Notes: generated by a model not told the origin, from the letters alone. DNA of 64,000 nt from Acidobacteriota bacterium (GCA_025352795.1 JANXSF010000042.1:1-64000), one strand, 5' to 3'. Positions 17,548 to 27,499 are shown, counted from the stretch's first letter. Numbers and translations: made by a program.

Positions 17548-18873
17548 CTATGCTACAGGAGGTTTTTCGACGATCTGGAATTTCTTTTCGTCGAAGTAAA
17601 GCACCTTGCCTCGACGATAGCTTTCCACAGCCATGGTAATTGTGACCTGAGCTCTAGCGGCAATTTCCACGTTGAGCGTAGGTGTTTCTCGTGTGCGAAT
17701 ACATTTCAGGAAGTTGTCCACATGGCGTTCCATGGCGCTGAAATCTTCCACAGGAATCTTCACGTCTTCCATGCCGAATTTATAATCAGGACTGATATTT
17801 TTCTTCGCATTCTCACGGCCCACAGTTTCAGGCTTCATGGTGAGGTTGGGAGAAAATCCTTCAAAACGGCCATGTTCCACCATCACCAGCGTACCTTCAT
17901 GACCGCGGATCAGGCCAGGAATATGCTGTGAATTGGCCATTGAGGAAGTGAGCACCAAAGAATGACCTTTGGCGTAATCAGCCATGAAATGGAAGGTATC
18001 GGGCACTTCGCGCTTTTCTTTGAAGACATAGATGCCGCCACCAGCCATCACTTTGTGCGGGAACTGTGCTTCGCCCCAGCAAATATTCATGGGCGCAACC
18101 ACGTGGAAGAATAAGTCGGTGGCAATGCCGCCCGAATAATCCCAATACTTGCGGAAACGGAAGAAACGATCGGCGTCGTAGGAACGCTTGCTGGCCGAAC
18201 CCAGCCACATTTTCCAATCCAAATAATCTTCACCCTTGCCGTCAGGACCGGCGTTGGGTTCAATCGTGTAGTTCCATTCGCCTTCAATCGAATTGCGATG
18301 GTAGGAACCCTGGCTGAGCAACATTTTACCCAGCATTCCATCGGCAATAGCTTTCTTCGCTTTGTGCCATTGGTCGCCAGAAGTGGTCTGCGAACCAACT
18401 TGCATCACACGCTTGGTTTCTTTGACCGTGTCCACCAACCGCTTCACTTCGGCAATGGTGTGGCACATTGGCTTTTCGCAATAGACGTCTTTGCCTGCGT
18501 CCATGGCGGCCAGGGCAATGGGGGCATGCCAATGGTCTGGAGTGGCGACAATCACGGCGTCCACATCCTTGCGGGCAATCACTTCACGCCAGTCAAGGTA
18601 GCCTTCGGCCTTGTACCGATCTGCGGCACGTTTCTTACGTTTTTCGTAAACGTCGCAAACGGCTACTATCTGGCAGTTGTTATCGCGTTTGCCAGCTTTT
18701 TCAAACTCGCTGGCCACATAAAAACCACGACCACCGACGCCAATTACGCCAATGTTGATCTTGTCGTTAGCACCTAGCACGCGACCCTGGCCACCTTTCA
18801 CAGCCTTGGCAGCAAATGCGGTGGTGGCGGCGCTGAGGGCTGAAGCGCTTTTCAGAAAATCTCTACGATCCAT
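17548..18873 (-). CDS. Gfo/Idh/MocA family oxidoreductase, Tat-exported
   Basis: The ATG at 18873 is preceded by a strong GGAGG and gives a twin-arginine signal ([20 protein letters not shown]). The NAD(P)-binding Rossmann fold follows with [10 protein letters not shown], then the family signature [12 protein letters not shown] and a substrate-domain [12 protein letters not shown]. Such exported oxidoreductases are numerous in Solibacteres and Planctomycetes and may carry their tightly bound cofactor through Tat. They usually act on sugars or inositols. The gene converges on pxpA with a 4-base gap. A possible hairpin lies just upstream at 18922-18964. The exact substrate is unknown. Confidence 0.85.
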   Translation of the reverse strand: MDRRDFLKSASALSAATTAFAAKAVKGGQGRVLGANDKINIGVIGVGGRGFYVASEFEKAGKRDNNCQIVAVCDVYEKRKKRAADRYKAEGYLDWREVIARKDVDAVIVATPDHWHAPIALAAMDAGKDVYCEKPMCHTIAEVKRLVDTVKETKRVMQVGSQTTSGDQWHKAKKAIADGMLGKMLLSQGSYHRNSIEGEWNYTIEPNAGPDGKGEDYLDWKMWLGSASKRSYDADRFFRFRKYWDYSGGIATDLFFHVVAPMNICWGEAQFPHKVMAGGGIYVFKEKREVPDTFHFMADYAKGHSLVLTSSMANSQHIPGLIRGHEGTLVMVEHGRFEGFSPNLTMKPETVGRENAKKNISPDYKFGMEDVKIPVEDFSAMERHVDNFLKCIRTRETPTLNVEIAARAQVTITMAVESYRRGKVLYFDEKKFQIVEKPPVA

Positions 18874-18921
18874 GGAAGGACCTCCTGGTTGACGCGGGCG
18901 TGGTTCTGACAATCAGCCTAG

Positions 18922-18964
18922 CCTACGGTTTGATTCAATAGTTCAGGATTGAACCATCTGTAGG
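18922..18964. terminator. Imperfect inverted repeat between lipA and the oxidoreductase
   Basis: CCTAC at 18922 pairs with GTAGG ending at 18964, and the inner GGTT pairs with AACC with some mismatches. It sits downstream of lipA and upstream of the oxidoreductase on the same strand. It could therefore attenuate read-through or be an operator. It lacks a clear T-run, so the role is uncertain. Confidence 0.3.
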
Positions 18965-18999
18965 TAGTTTACTTCAGCCAGGAAAAAAATGCACACACA

Positions 19000-19863
19000 T
19001 TAAACCTGGTCGCTAGCGTGATACGAGCTTCGCACCAGTGGCCCAGATTCCACATGAGCAAAGCCCATCGCTTTCCCTTGCACCTTATATTCCGCAAACT
19101 CTTCGGGATCGACGTAGCGCAGAATCGGGAGATGCTTTGGTGATGGCCGTAAGTATTGCCCCAAGGTCAAAATGCTGACTCCATGCGCGCGTAAATCGCC
19201 CATCGTCTGCAGCACTTCCTCTTTGGTTTCGCCCAACCCCAGCATCAACCCGGATTTCGTTGGAATGGTGGCGTCCAGGCTCTTGGCATAGGCCAACATT
19301 TCCAGTGACCGTTCATAGCGTGCGCCCAGGCGGACCGTCCGATACAGTCGGGGCACCGTCTCAGTATTGTGATTCAACACATCGGGCCGAGCTGCCATGA
19401 CGGTTCGCATGGCCGGGTGCGACCCTTGAAAATCGGGCACCAGCACTTCCACTTTGCAACCGGGAACGCGCTCACGAATTTGCTGAATGACCATGGCGAA
19501 AATTTCCGCCCCGCCATCTTTTTGATCATCGCGGTTCACACTGGTCACCACGGCATAGCGCAGTCCCAGTGCCTCAACTGCTTCCGCAACACGGCGCGGC
19601 TCGTCGAAATCCATGGCCAGCGGAACACCTTTTTGCACCGCGCAAAATCCGCAACGACGGGTGCACACGTTCCCTAAAATCATGAATGTAGCCGTGCGTT
19701 GATTCCAGCATTCCCCCACGTTTGGGCAGGCAGCACTTTCGCACACCGTGTGCAGGCGCAACCGCTGCACCAAGCCCTTTAATTCACGATAATTGTCGCC
19801 GACCGGGGCTGGAGCCTTTAGCCATTTTGGCCGCTCCTGCTTTGATTCAATGGTAACCAGCAC
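19000..19863 (-). CDS. lipA: Lipoyl synthase
   Basis: LipA is a radical-SAM enzyme that inserts two sulfur atoms into octanoyl groups on lipoyl-carrier proteins. Both iron-sulfur cluster sites are intact. The auxiliary cluster ligands are Cys41, Cys46 and Cys52 (CESAACPNVGEC). The radical-SAM motif CTRRCGFC gives Cys67, Cys71 and Cys74. The C-terminus carries the conserved RSSYHA. At 287 residues the length is normal. The start is GTG at 19863, six bases after the formiminotransferase stop, so lipA is probably the third gene of that operon. No lipB is seen in the window. Confidence 0.95.
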   Translation of the reverse strand: MLVTIESKQERPKWLKAPAPVGDNYRELKGLVQRLRLHTVCESAACPNVGECWNQRTATFMILGNVCTRRCGFCAVQKGVPLAMDFDEPRRVAEAVEALGLRYAVVTSVNRDDQKDGGAEIFAMVIQQIRERVPGCKVEVLVPDFQGSHPAMRTVMAARPDVLNHNTETVPRLYRTVRLGARYERSLEMLAYAKSLDATIPTKSGLMLGLGETKEEVLQTMGDLRAHGVSILTLGQYLRPSPKHLPILRYVDPEEFAEYKVQGKAMGFAHVESGPLVRSSYHASDQV

Positions 19864-19869
19864 TTGTCT

Positions 19870-21231
19870 TTATTGTAGCGCCCAGATGCGCGCCGTCAGT
19901 TCCTTGCGAGTCTCTTCCGATTGGATTCGGCTAAGGTTCGGCTGAATGCAGGTGATGGCCGCTTGAATCGCCGACCGACATAAATACAGAGAAGATTCCA
20001 CATCGGTCTGAAACTCCGGATGCGCTTTTGCCCGCAGATCCTCCATGCGCTTCACCAGTTGGTGGGCCCGGGTGGCCACTTCAATGGGTAACCGAGTGGC
20101 TGCCACCCAATCCACTTCTTCGCCGGTTTCCAGTGCCCGGTCAAAAACTACTGCGTCGCGAACTGCCGCTTCCGCCAGCCACACTTTATCGGCAGTAATT
20201 TCGTCATGGTTCAACCCTGAAATGCGGGCCATCTTTTCACCCACCGCCGCTGCCATGGCCGCTGTAGCTGCAGCGGCACGGCCAGGGCTCAGGTCAGTCA
20301 AAAAATCGGCTAGCGGATCAGCCGGAAACTCTTCCAGTAACCTGTTTTCTAAAACCATTCCTTCACGGAAATGTTCCACCTTCATTAAGCGGGCGCCTGC
20401 TTGATCCAACGCCTGCCGCGGAACCAGCCCGATCAATTCCGTGGATTTCACTTTCACCCCAAGCTTTGTCGCTTCCCGTTCCACGGCATGAAACAGTTCC
20501 CCCAACGACGTCCGTTCGTAGTCAGTAAGATTCACCGAAACCTGCGCCAACTTGCGCGATTCCAGATATAACCCCAATGCCCTTACGGAAGCCAGGCCCC
20601 CAGACGATTCCCGAATGGCCGCCGCAATTAGCTTCGCCACTTTCACATCTTTGGTTTCCAAATGAAAGTTATAGGCAATCAGAAATTTACGCGCCCCAAC
20701 TGCCACCGCCCCGGCTGTGGGATGCAAGCTGGCATTGCCAAAATCTGGCTTCTTTTCAGGATTGGTTTTCACTTCTTCGCGCAGCCCTTCAAATGCTCCT
20801 TTGCGAAGATTGGGCAAAGCCGCCCGTTCCGGATTCTTCGCCGCCGCACCGTACAGGTAAACGGGAATTTGATAACGTTTCCAAATTTGTTCACCAGCCT
20901 GTTCAGCAAGTAGCGCGCATTCATCCAAGGTGATGTTTTCAACGGGAATGAAAGGCACAACATCGGCTGCACCAATTCGAGGATGAACTCCCTTGTGGTG
21001 GTTTAAGTCAATCAGCAAAGAAGCTTCGCCCACGGCCTTGATGGCTGCTTCAACCACCGCCTTGGGTTCGCCTGCAAAGGTCAGCACGGAGCGGTTATGG
21101 TCCTGATCCATTTCCTTATCTAACAGCCGCACCCCCTTCACACTGAGGGCTGCCGCTGCAATGCGGTCCACCACATCCGCGCGACGACCTTCTGAAAAAT
21201 TCGGAACACATTCCACTATGCGCCTAGCCAT
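19870..21231 (-). CDS. ftcD: Formiminotransferase-cyclodeaminase fusion with altered second domain
   Basis: The N-terminal formiminotransferase (about 1-290) is well conserved: RIVECVPNFSEGRR, the active-site region HKGVHPRIGA with His83, VYLYGAAAK, GARKFLIAYN and LIGLVPRQAL. It transfers a formimino group from formiminoglutamate to tetrahydrofolate. The C-terminal part (about 305-453) aligns with the cyclodeaminase domain (DPLADFLTDL, then Ala-rich helices), but the usual PGGGS loop reads only PGRAA. The fusion is shorter than the animal enzyme (541 residues). It overlaps the HutI-like gene by 16 bases and lipA follows closely. Cyclodeaminase activity is doubtful. Confidence 0.88.
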   Translation of the reverse strand: MARRIVECVPNFSEGRRADVVDRIAAAALSVKGVRLLDKEMDQDHNRSVLTFAGEPKAVVEAAIKAVGEASLLIDLNHHKGVHPRIGAADVVPFIPVENITLDECALLAEQAGEQIWKRYQIPVYLYGAAAKNPERAALPNLRKGAFEGLREEVKTNPEKKPDFGNASLHPTAGAVAVGARKFLIAYNFHLETKDVKVAKLIAAAIRESSGGLASVRALGLYLESRKLAQVSVNLTDYERTSLGELFHAVEREATKLGVKVKSTELIGLVPRQALDQAGARLMKVEHFREGMVLENRLLEEFPADPLADFLTDLSPGRAAAATAAMAAAVGEKMARISGLNHDEITADKVWLAEAAVRDAVVFDRALETGEEVDWVAATRLPIEVATRAHQLVKRMEDLRAKAHPEFQTDVESSLYLCRSAIQAAITCIQPNLSRIQSEETRKELTARIWALQ

Positions 21232-22355
21232 TGGGGCTCCAGTTGTTGAAACAGAATCTCGCCATGTAAGATCACCTTTGAAACCAAGTTGATTCCCAAA
21301 TGATATGGGATTTCACGGTAGTCTGGGACATCCAAAATTAGAAGGTCGGCCCGCTTGCCAGGTTCCAGAGATCCGGTGACTTCTTGAATCCCCATGGCAT
21401 GGGCCGCATTAATGGTGGTTGCAGTGATGGCTTCTTCAATAAAAAGCCCCATTTGTGCGCAGGCCAGGGAGACGACGAGTTGCATGCTGGCCGCACCTCC
21501 CAGCCCACAATTCGCTCCAGTTGCCAAGGCCAGGGCTACGCCCGCATCAACCATTTCCCGCCATTGTTTGCGGGAACGATCGTGCCGCAGGCTTTCGAGG
21601 GGCATACCCAAAAGTACCCAGCTTTGGTTGGCCGCCCAATCTATTTCTTCAACAGTGGCGTCACCTTCCCAACAAACTTGCTGCACCGGCAAATTGCGAC
21701 AACTGCTCATTGCGCTGGTCCTGATCTTCATCAGGCAGCCAAGGCCCGCAGCGTGTTCCATCCAACTGCGGGTTTCCTCTTTATTGAACTCCGTGGCAGT
21801 GGATGGAATTTCTATAAATTGGAATAGCTCTTTCTTCAGCAGTTTGGGCAATTGCGCATCGTAGACTTTTTCTGGAACATAGGTAGAAATCAGATTGGGA
21901 TTGGATAGGCTTAGCTGACGATTTGCCTGAAGCTGCCGAAATTCTCCGGCATAATCGGCCATCGGACCTGCCTGGGATTCCATTGCCAGCGTTCCACAAG
22001 CGGTAACTTGCGAAATTTTTCGACGCGACACTTCCAGCGACTTTTTAGCTACCGAACTCTTTTTCCAAAGGGGTGGGTTGCTGGGAAGCAACCGGCAATC
22101 GGAATCAATGAAACCGGGCATGACCACTTTGCCCGTTGCATCAATAACGCGCACATCTCGTGTTTGGGCCAGATTCGCTAGCCGACGGGTAGGGCCGACG
22201 GATTGAATGGTGCCCTTGGAAATCAACACGGCGCCATCTTCAATAATTCCGAGATCGGAAAGTTTGGCACCACGGCGGGGTCCTGCAGGGGAGCTTGCTG
22301 TGTCACGCAAAGTTAGCAACTGGCGCGCTCCCTTAACCAAAAGTGGGTGGGACAT
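21216..22355 (-). CDS. Imidazolonepropionase-like protein lacking all metal ligands
   Basis: HutI opens the imidazolone ring in histidine degradation using one metal ion. This 379-residue protein keeps the HutI scaffold: VVMPGFID, LISTYVPE, ATTINAAHAMG, GSLEPGKRADLLI and YREIPYHLGIN. The metal-ligand motifs are replaced. The usual HTH after PGFVD reads DCR (86-88), KIHAD reads KIRTS (210-214), and ATDFNPG reads ATGANCG (278-284). The His of the DHL region is also missing. The reading frame is intact and it overlaps ftcD by 16 bases. It looks like a catalytically dead homologue under continued translation, or one with a new role. Confidence 0.85.
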   Translation of the reverse strand: MSHPLLVKGARQLLTLRDTASSPAGPRRGAKLSDLGIIEDGAVLISKGTIQSVGPTRRLANLAQTRDVRVIDATGKVVMPGFIDSDCRLLPSNPPLWKKSSVAKKSLEVSRRKISQVTACGTLAMESQAGPMADYAGEFRQLQANRQLSLSNPNLISTYVPEKVYDAQLPKLLKKELFQFIEIPSTATEFNKEETRSWMEHAAGLGCLMKIRTSAMSSCRNLPVQQVCWEGDATVEEIDWAANQSWVLLGMPLESLRHDRSRKQWREMVDAGVALALATGANCGLGGAASMQLVVSLACAQMGLFIEEAITATTINAAHAMGIQEVTGSLEPGKRADLLILDVPDYREIPYHLGINLVSKVILHGEILFQQLEPQWLGA

Positions 22356-22491
22356 GATGTAGGTGAGGTTGGTGAAACTGGTACCAATAGTATCAGTTTG
22401 CCGTGTTTCGAAATCTCAATTAAAGGCGGAAACACCGGGCTGTCACCATATAAAAGCACCTGGAAACGTTGTATTTCAATTCGTTGTGTTG

Positions 22492-22529
22492 TCTTATCTG
22501 CGTGCATCTGCGACATCTGCGGATAATAT
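22492..22529. repeat. Dispersed repeat of the ATCTGCG type
   Basis: The divergent intergenic region contains consecutive near-repeats built on ATCTGCG: ATCTGCGTGC, ATCTGCGAC and ATCTGCGGATAA. From memory, this block (often misread as a peptide like PQMSQMHADK) recurs between genes in many environmental bacteria. Only one copy is seen here, so the dispersed nature rests on recollection, not on this sequence. Confidence 0.5.
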
Positions 22530-22632
22530 TGAATGATTGGGCTACGTCGCGATTGACGCAGGCCGACTGAGATGGTAGTTTTGATTCTCCCCCACAGTGA
22601 GTGCAAGTAACGAACAATAGGAGATTAAGAAT

Positions 22633-22881
22633 TTGTTACATCTAATTTATCAGTGCATCATCGGCGTGATTGTCGGAGCCGTGGCCAAGTTCGTCATGCC
22701 GGGCAAAGAACCTCCTGGTGGAATTTTTGTGACCATGCTACTTGGAATTGCGGGCTCTATTGTGGCCAACTATCTGGGTAAGATGTTGGGCTTTTACCAA
22801 TCAGGGGAAGCCGCTGGGTTCATTATGTCGGTGATTGGCGCGGGCATCCTGATGGTGATCTACAAGTTCGCTACCAAGTAG
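22633..22881 (+). CDS. GlsB/YeaQ/YmgE family small membrane protein
   Basis: The 82-residue protein has three hydrophobic segments in the pattern of the YeaQ/YmgE transglycosylase-associated family: IIGVIVGAVAKFVMPGKEP, GGIFVTMLLGIAGSIVANYLG and GFIMSVIGAGILMVIY. Members are small stress-associated inner-membrane proteins with unclear biochemistry. The start is TTG at 22633, preceded by AGGAG about eight bases upstream. It stands 21 bases before the DUF4126 gene and may be co-transcribed with it. The 277 bases upstream are shared with the divergent HutI-like gene and include the ATCTGCG repeat. Confidence 0.85.
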   Translation: MLHLIYQCIIGVIVGAVAKFVMPGKEPPGGIFVTMLLGIAGSIVANYLGKMLGFYQSGEAAGFIMSVIGAGILMVIYKFATK

Positions 22882-22902
22882 TGCGACCGTTCAAAGGGGA
22901 TT

Positions 22903-23850
22903 ATGCTTGAAACTTTGTCCAGCATTCTCGGCTTGTCGTTTGTGTCGGGTATCAATCTTTATGCGGCAGTCCTGACCGTCGGCCTGGGAATTCGGTTTGG
23001 CTGGCTGTTAGGATTGCCGCAAGAGATGCAAGTACTGGCCAATCCCCTTGTGCTGACTTTGGCGGCAGCAATGTATTTAGCGGAATTTGTTGCCGATAAA
23101 GTTCCATTCTTTACTCCCATCTGGGATGGCATTCATACCTTTATTCGTCCTCTGGGCGCAGCCATCCTGGCCATGGAAGCGGCTGGGAAATTATCCCCTA
23201 CTGCTCAAATTCTTGCGGCTTTGGCTGGTGGTTCCATTGCTTTGGGAACCCATTCCACCAAGGCGGCAGCCCGTCTGATTGCCCACGCCAGCCCCGATCC
23301 GGTAGCCCATTCGGCGATGAGCATAGTGGAAGACTTCAGCGTGGTGGCGTTGTTGATCCTCTCCTACAAACATCCGGAAATCGCTGTGCCGCTGTTGGTG
23401 GCATTGATCATCGGCGTTTTTATTTTGTTGCCTGTGCTGCTGCGAGTTCTGCGATTTACACTGGCGGGCATCGGTGGCAGAATTTCCTCCTGGACCAGTG
23501 AATCTAGCAATACGGACGTGCCTCAATGGGCCATGCTGGATACTGCAACCGGATTGCGATGCTATTTCCGCTCAGGGGGTCGCATGCGCAGATTGAAAGA
23601 AGCTTACCTTTTGAAAAAAGGTCATTCCTGGACTCTTACTGAAAAAAAGCTGTTTAAGCCCACAAATGAAAGTCTACTGGTTACATCCACCTCCGTTGCA
23701 CAGGGTTTGCTCTACGACACGATTACCCTGCGCAACGGCAATTCTGAACAAAGCTTCTACATAACTAAAGAATGGGCCGGGCAATGCCGAAAGATGTGTG
23801 GAGAGCAGTCTTTCGCCAATGCCGTCCAGGTCACATCTTCACTCAGCTAA
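22903..23850 (+). CDS. DUF4126 membrane protein with C-terminal extension
   Basis: Residues 1-190 hold about five membrane segments with the DUF4126 opening (LGLSFVSGINLYAAVLTVGLG) and the loop VPFFTPIWDGIHTFIRP. The function of the family is unknown. Residues from about 205 form an extra soluble domain of roughly 110 residues with no membrane segment, beginning near AMLDTATGLRCYFRSGGR. That domain is not usual for the family. The ATG at 22903 follows AAAGGGGAT. The stop is 57 bases before purS. Confidence 0.75.
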   Translation: MLETLSSILGLSFVSGINLYAAVLTVGLGIRFGWLLGLPQEMQVLANPLVLTLAAAMYLAEFVADKVPFFTPIWDGIHTFIRPLGAAILAMEAAGKLSPTAQILAALAGGSIALGTHSTKAAARLIAHASPDPVAHSAMSIVEDFSVVALLILSYKHPEIAVPLLVALIIGVFILLPVLLRVLRFTLAGIGGRISSWTSESSNTDVPQWAMLDTATGLRCYFRSGGRMRRLKEAYLLKKGHSWTLTEKKLFKPTNESLLVTSTSVAQGLLYDTITLRNGNSEQSFYITKEWAGQCRKMCGEQSFANAVQVTSSLS

Positions 23851-23906
23851 TTCCTCCTTGTCAAAAGGAGTTGCACTATGGGCCTGGAGTTCGAAACAAT
23901 GAACTA

Positions 23907-24149
23907 ATGACAGCCCATGTGTACGTCACGCTAAAGCGCACAGTTCTAGATGCCCAAGGCCAAACGGTTCAATCCGCGCTGCGCGGCTTAGGCCACGCCT
24001 CCATCGCCGATGTCCGGCAAGGTAAGTTTTTTGAAATACAGATGAACGGGGTGAGCCGCGAACAGGCTCAAACAGAAATTGATCTGGTAGCCCGTGAAGT
24101 TTTATCCAACCCGGTCATTGAAGACTATCGGGTTTTGATTCTTGAATAG
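23907..24149 (+). CDS. purS: Phosphoribosylformylglycinamidine synthase subunit PurS
   Basis: PurS is the small subunit that joins PurL and PurQ to form FGAM synthase in purine synthesis. The 80-residue product shows the family pattern: [36 protein letters not shown], then [15 protein letters not shown]. The ATG at 23907 is chosen because it gives the family's usual length and start. purQ and purL are not adjacent and not in the window. It lies eight bases before glmS, so the two are probably on one transcript. Confidence 0.92.
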   Translation: MTAHVYVTLKRTVLDAQGQTVQSALRGLGHASIADVRQGKFFEIQMNGVSREQAQTEIDLVAREVLSNPVIEDYRVLILE

Positions 24150-24157
24150 AGGGAACT

Positions 24158-26011
24158 ATGTGTGGAATTGTTGGCTATATCGGTAGTAGAAAGACTGTGC
24201 CCATTATTTTGGATGGGCTCCGCCGATTGGAATACCGGGGCTATGACTCCGCCGGCTTGGCCGTTTTCGGTGAAGATGGGGAATTAATCATCCGCCGGGC
24301 CTCAGGCAAATTGCACAATCTGGAAGAAGCAGTGAAGTTGAACCCGGTAGAAGGATCCTATGGAATTGGCCACACACGTTGGGCGACCCATGGGCGTCCT
24401 ACCGAGGAAAATGCCCATCCGCACACTGGACCCAGCCGTAGCGTGGTGTTGGTTCACAACGGCATCGTCGAAAATTATTTGGACCTGAAACGCGAGTTGG
24501 AAGCCGAAGGGCATGTATTCCGCACGGAAACCGATACCGAAGTGATCGCCCACCTGGTGGAAAAATACATTGATGGAAATCTGGAACAGGCTGTTCAAAA
24601 AGCCGTGAAACGAGTTTCCGGTGTGTTTGCCCTGGCCGTGATGTCAAAGAAAGATCCAGGTAAAATTGTTACCGCACGCAGTGGTCCTCCGGTGGTGGTT
24701 GGTTTGGGTGAGGGCGAGTATTATGTGGCCTCCGACGTCCCAGCGATCCTTAGCCATACCCGAGACATGTTCTTTCTGAACGATGGCGACATGGCAGTGT
24801 TGACAGCTGATGGCGTCAAACTGATGGATTTTGAAGGCAACCCCGTAAAGCGCCAGGTGACCCATATTTTGTGGGATCCCATTATGGCGGAAAAGGGCGG
24901 CTACAAACATTTCATGCTCAAGGAAATTTATGAACAGCCGCGCGCTGTTCGTGACACCTTGCTGGGCCGCGTCAGTCAGGACACCGGCAAAGTGTTTCTT
25001 GAAGAAATGAACATCACTCCTCAAGAATTCGCTGCCTTCAAATCGATCAAAATTGTGGCCTGCGGCACCAGTTGGCACGCTGCCCTGGCAGGCAAATTCA
25101 TGATTGAAAAGCTGGCCAGAATTCCCGTGGAAGTGGATTACGGAAGCGAGTTCCGCTATCGTGACCCTATTCTTGGCCCGAAAATTTTGGTGGTGGTAAT
25201 CTCCCAATCGGGGGAAACTGCCGATACAATTGCCGCCCAGCGCGAAGCCAAGCAAAAGGGCTCAAAAACACTGGCGATCTGCAACGTAGTGGGTTCCATG
25301 ATCCCACGGGAAGCCGATGGCACCATCATCACCCATGCTGGTCCGGAAATTGGCGTGGCATCAACGAAAGCGTTCACTTCGCAGCTTACAGCCTTGTTTG
25401 TTCTGGCCCTGTATCTGGCGCAACAACGAGGAAAGATCAGCGAAGAGGAATCCCGCAACATCGCTCAGGAATTAATGCGACTGCCGGGCAAGCTGGAAGC
25501 GCTGCTGCAAAAAGATATGCGCTACGACGAAATGTCGCGGACACTTTCCAAAGCTCACGATTTTCTGTATCTGGGCCGTGGCATCCATTTTCCGATGGCA
25601 TTGGAAGGTGCTTTGAAGTTGAAGGAAATCTCCTACATCCACGCCGAAGGCTATCCCGCCGGGGAAATGAAGCATGGTCCGAATGCTCTAATCGATGAAA
25701 ATCTGCCGGCAGTTGTGCTTGCCGCCTACGATCCTAACGATGAAAGCAGCCGCGTCCGTTACGAAAAAACACTGTCCAATATTCAGGAAGTGAAAGCCCG
25801 CGAAGGCGTGGTGGTTGCCATTGTCAATGAAGGGGACCGGGATGCTGCTGGCATGGCCACCCATGTCTTAGAAATCCCCATCACCCATGAACTGTTGCTG
25901 CCCATTATTGAAGTGGTGCCGTTGCAGTTGTTGGCCTATCATATTGCTGTCCGGCTGGGCAAAGATGTGGATCAACCTCGTAACCTGGCCAAAAGCGTCA
26001 CCGTGGAATAA
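24158..26011 (+). CDS. glmS: Glutamine--fructose-6-phosphate aminotransferase
   Basis: GlmS makes glucosamine-6-phosphate from fructose-6-phosphate and glutamine, the first step to UDP-GlcNAc. The 617-residue protein has the N-terminal glutaminase with nucleophile Cys2 (MCGIVGYIG) and GHTRWATHG. Two SIS sugar-isomerase domains follow, with [24 protein letters not shown], a mid [27 protein letters not shown] and the C-terminal [11 protein letters not shown]. Length and motifs are normal. A GAGGGA site precedes the ATG. I see no glmS ribozyme-like leader, since only eight bases separate it from purS. Its end overlaps the converging gene by 14 bases. Confidence 0.97.
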   Translation: MCGIVGYIGSRKTVPIILDGLRRLEYRGYDSAGLAVFGEDGELIIRRASGKLHNLEEAVKLNPVEGSYGIGHTRWATHGRPTEENAHPHTGPSRSVVLVHNGIVENYLDLKRELEAEGHVFRTETDTEVIAHLVEKYIDGNLEQAVQKAVKRVSGVFALAVMSKKDPGKIVTARSGPPVVVGLGEGEYYVASDVPAILSHTRDMFFLNDGDMAVLTADGVKLMDFEGNPVKRQVTHILWDPIMAEKGGYKHFMLKEIYEQPRAVRDTLLGRVSQDTGKVFLEEMNITPQEFAAFKSIKIVACGTSWHAALAGKFMIEKLARIPVEVDYGSEFRYRDPILGPKILVVVISQSGETADTIAAQREAKQKGSKTLAICNVVGSMIPREADGTIITHAGPEIGVASTKAFTSQLTALFVLALYLAQQRGKISEEESRNIAQELMRLPGKLEALLQKDMRYDEMSRTLSKAHDFLYLGRGIHFPMALEGALKLKEISYIHAEGYPAGEMKHGPNALIDENLPAVVLAAYDPNDESSRVRYEKTLSNIQEVKAREGVVVAIVNEGDRDAAGMATHVLEIPITHELLLPIIEVVPLQLLAYHIAVRLGKDVDQPRNLAKSVTVE

Positions 26012-27374
26012 CCGGAGACTGGCGCAGGCGAAGCCCGAACTTGCTTTTCGGAGTAAGCTTCCAAGGCAAAATGCCGCCCGCGTCAGTTTTCTTTTCTTCC
26101 AACTCCCTGTCATCCGATTCCACGTCGTATGCGGTATTCGGTTTCAACCCCAATAAATAGATGGTCTCCCCAGCTTCCGATTCCAGGTCCAGCCGAAAAT
26201 TGTCGTGATAGAAGTAGATCATGGTTCCGGCAATTTCAATTGGCTTGGGGGCCGAACCCAGTTTCAAATCTTTGCGCACCCCGCCTTCAAACATCTGCGC
26301 CTGCATACCTGAAAAATGAAACCAGGAGGCATCATCGTCCCAACTAGACCGCAACACCAGCGTTCCTGATGCCGAATGATGCTGAAACAGCGGTAGATGG
26401 TAATAGCTCAACCCCGGCTGATATGGGTTCGCCCAAAGAAATTCGTAGGTGATACCGAATACACCGCGCATCGTGAAGCGGTCATGAATCAGCCAGCTTT
26501 GCACAAACTGCGTTTCCTGGGCATTGGTATCGTAGGCGACCATCGCCAAATCCCCTGCCCTGCTCAGTGCTGCAGTCTTTAGATCCGGTTCGCCATCGGC
26601 TGTGTAAAAAGGAATGCGATATTCGTTTTCCGCAGCCGGAAAAATGGCCGGATAGTAACTAAGAATGTGGTAGGCCGGAAGTTCCTTGAAATACTTGGCG
26701 GCGTCCTGCCGAAGTTCCACGTTGGTGCTGTCGCGCAAGGCATGGAGCATCTCAAACATGGCGTAACTATCCTGGCGGGGAACTTCTTTCGACCCAGTGC
26801 GCAGCCCCGGTGCCATCTGTTTGCGCCACCATTCGTTCACCACCACCTTCAACTGTTCCTCAGTGTTCTTTGGACCATGCCCCACTAGCGCAATCAGGGC
26901 CAACACGCGATCGCGAACCTGGGGAATGGCCGGGCCTCCCTCCAGCGCCGCCGCACCGCGCACCAGCTTGCCAGCTAGCACCTTGGACTGTGCCTCGGAA
27001 AGCAGCGGCTGGCACCAATCGAAAACCAGGGCCAACTGTCGCAGATCTTTCGATTGGGGGTTCAGCGCCCAATCCACCGCCTGCTTGCCGAACTCCTTGG
27101 CACCGGAAACCTGATAGTAGAGGGCCCAGGCAAACCCCGGTTCGGGCATGGCGGCTTTGCCGACAATGAGGGTTTCCATTTGGCGGAAGCGTGAGGAATC
27201 CCGTTCCCTCTCCCGCTGCAAAAGACGCAAGCGTCGAGGAGGCAGCAAAAGTCGCGGATGTTCAGTTGATACGGAAATATCTTCTTCCAGCAGTTTCTCC
27301 ACAGGGTTGTTTTCCTGGGGAAGCAGCGGTAAGGCGGTGAATAGGAGGAGTGCCAGACAAGGAAGCCGACTCAT
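25998..27374 (-). CDS. Secreted heparinase/alginate-lyase-like protein
   Basis: The ATG at 27374 gives a signal peptide ([14 protein letters not shown]). The opening [19 protein letters not shown], the central alpha-helical region to about 300 and the beta-rich C-terminal part with [20 protein letters not shown] resemble heparinase II/III-like polysaccharide lyases, which have an alpha/alpha toroid followed by a beta domain. Catalytic residues cannot be assigned, and at 458 residues it is shorter than typical lyases (600 or more). It is transcribed towards glmS with a 14-base overlap. Substrate unknown; an anionic polysaccharide is the family expectation. Confidence 0.6.
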   Translation of the reverse strand: MSRLPCLALLLFTALPLLPQENNPVEKLLEEDISVSTEHPRLLLPPRRLRLLQRERERDSSRFRQMETLIVGKAAMPEPGFAWALYYQVSGAKEFGKQAVDWALNPQSKDLRQLALVFDWCQPLLSEAQSKVLAGKLVRGAAALEGGPAIPQVRDRVLALIALVGHGPKNTEEQLKVVVNEWWRKQMAPGLRTGSKEVPRQDSYAMFEMLHALRDSTNVELRQDAAKYFKELPAYHILSYYPAIFPAAENEYRIPFYTADGEPDLKTAALSRAGDLAMVAYDTNAQETQFVQSWLIHDRFTMRGVFGITYEFLWANPYQPGLSYYHLPLFQHHSASGTLVLRSSWDDDASWFHFSGMQAQMFEGGVRKDLKLGSAPKPIEIAGTMIYFYHDNFRLDLESEAGETIYLLGLKPNTAYDVESDDRELEEKKTDAGGILPWKLTPKSKFGLRLRQSPVIPR

Positions 27375-27499
27375 GAAGTATCTTGACCTAATTGTGTCAC
27401 ACCGACACACCCTGGGACATATATGACCCTTAATCAAACTTTCTTTGGGGAAAGACTTGATTTCTTTTCAATGGTTTGGTGCAATATGTTCGTTGGTGG

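Noticed and set aside
22433-22470. Insertion sequence or transposase fragment near the ATCTGCG repeat
   Set aside because: There is no terminal inverted repeat, no target duplication and no transposase-like peptide around it.
24158-24170. glmS ribozyme in front of glmS
   Set aside because: Only eight bases separate purS from glmS, too short for the ribozyme, and nothing similar lies within purS.
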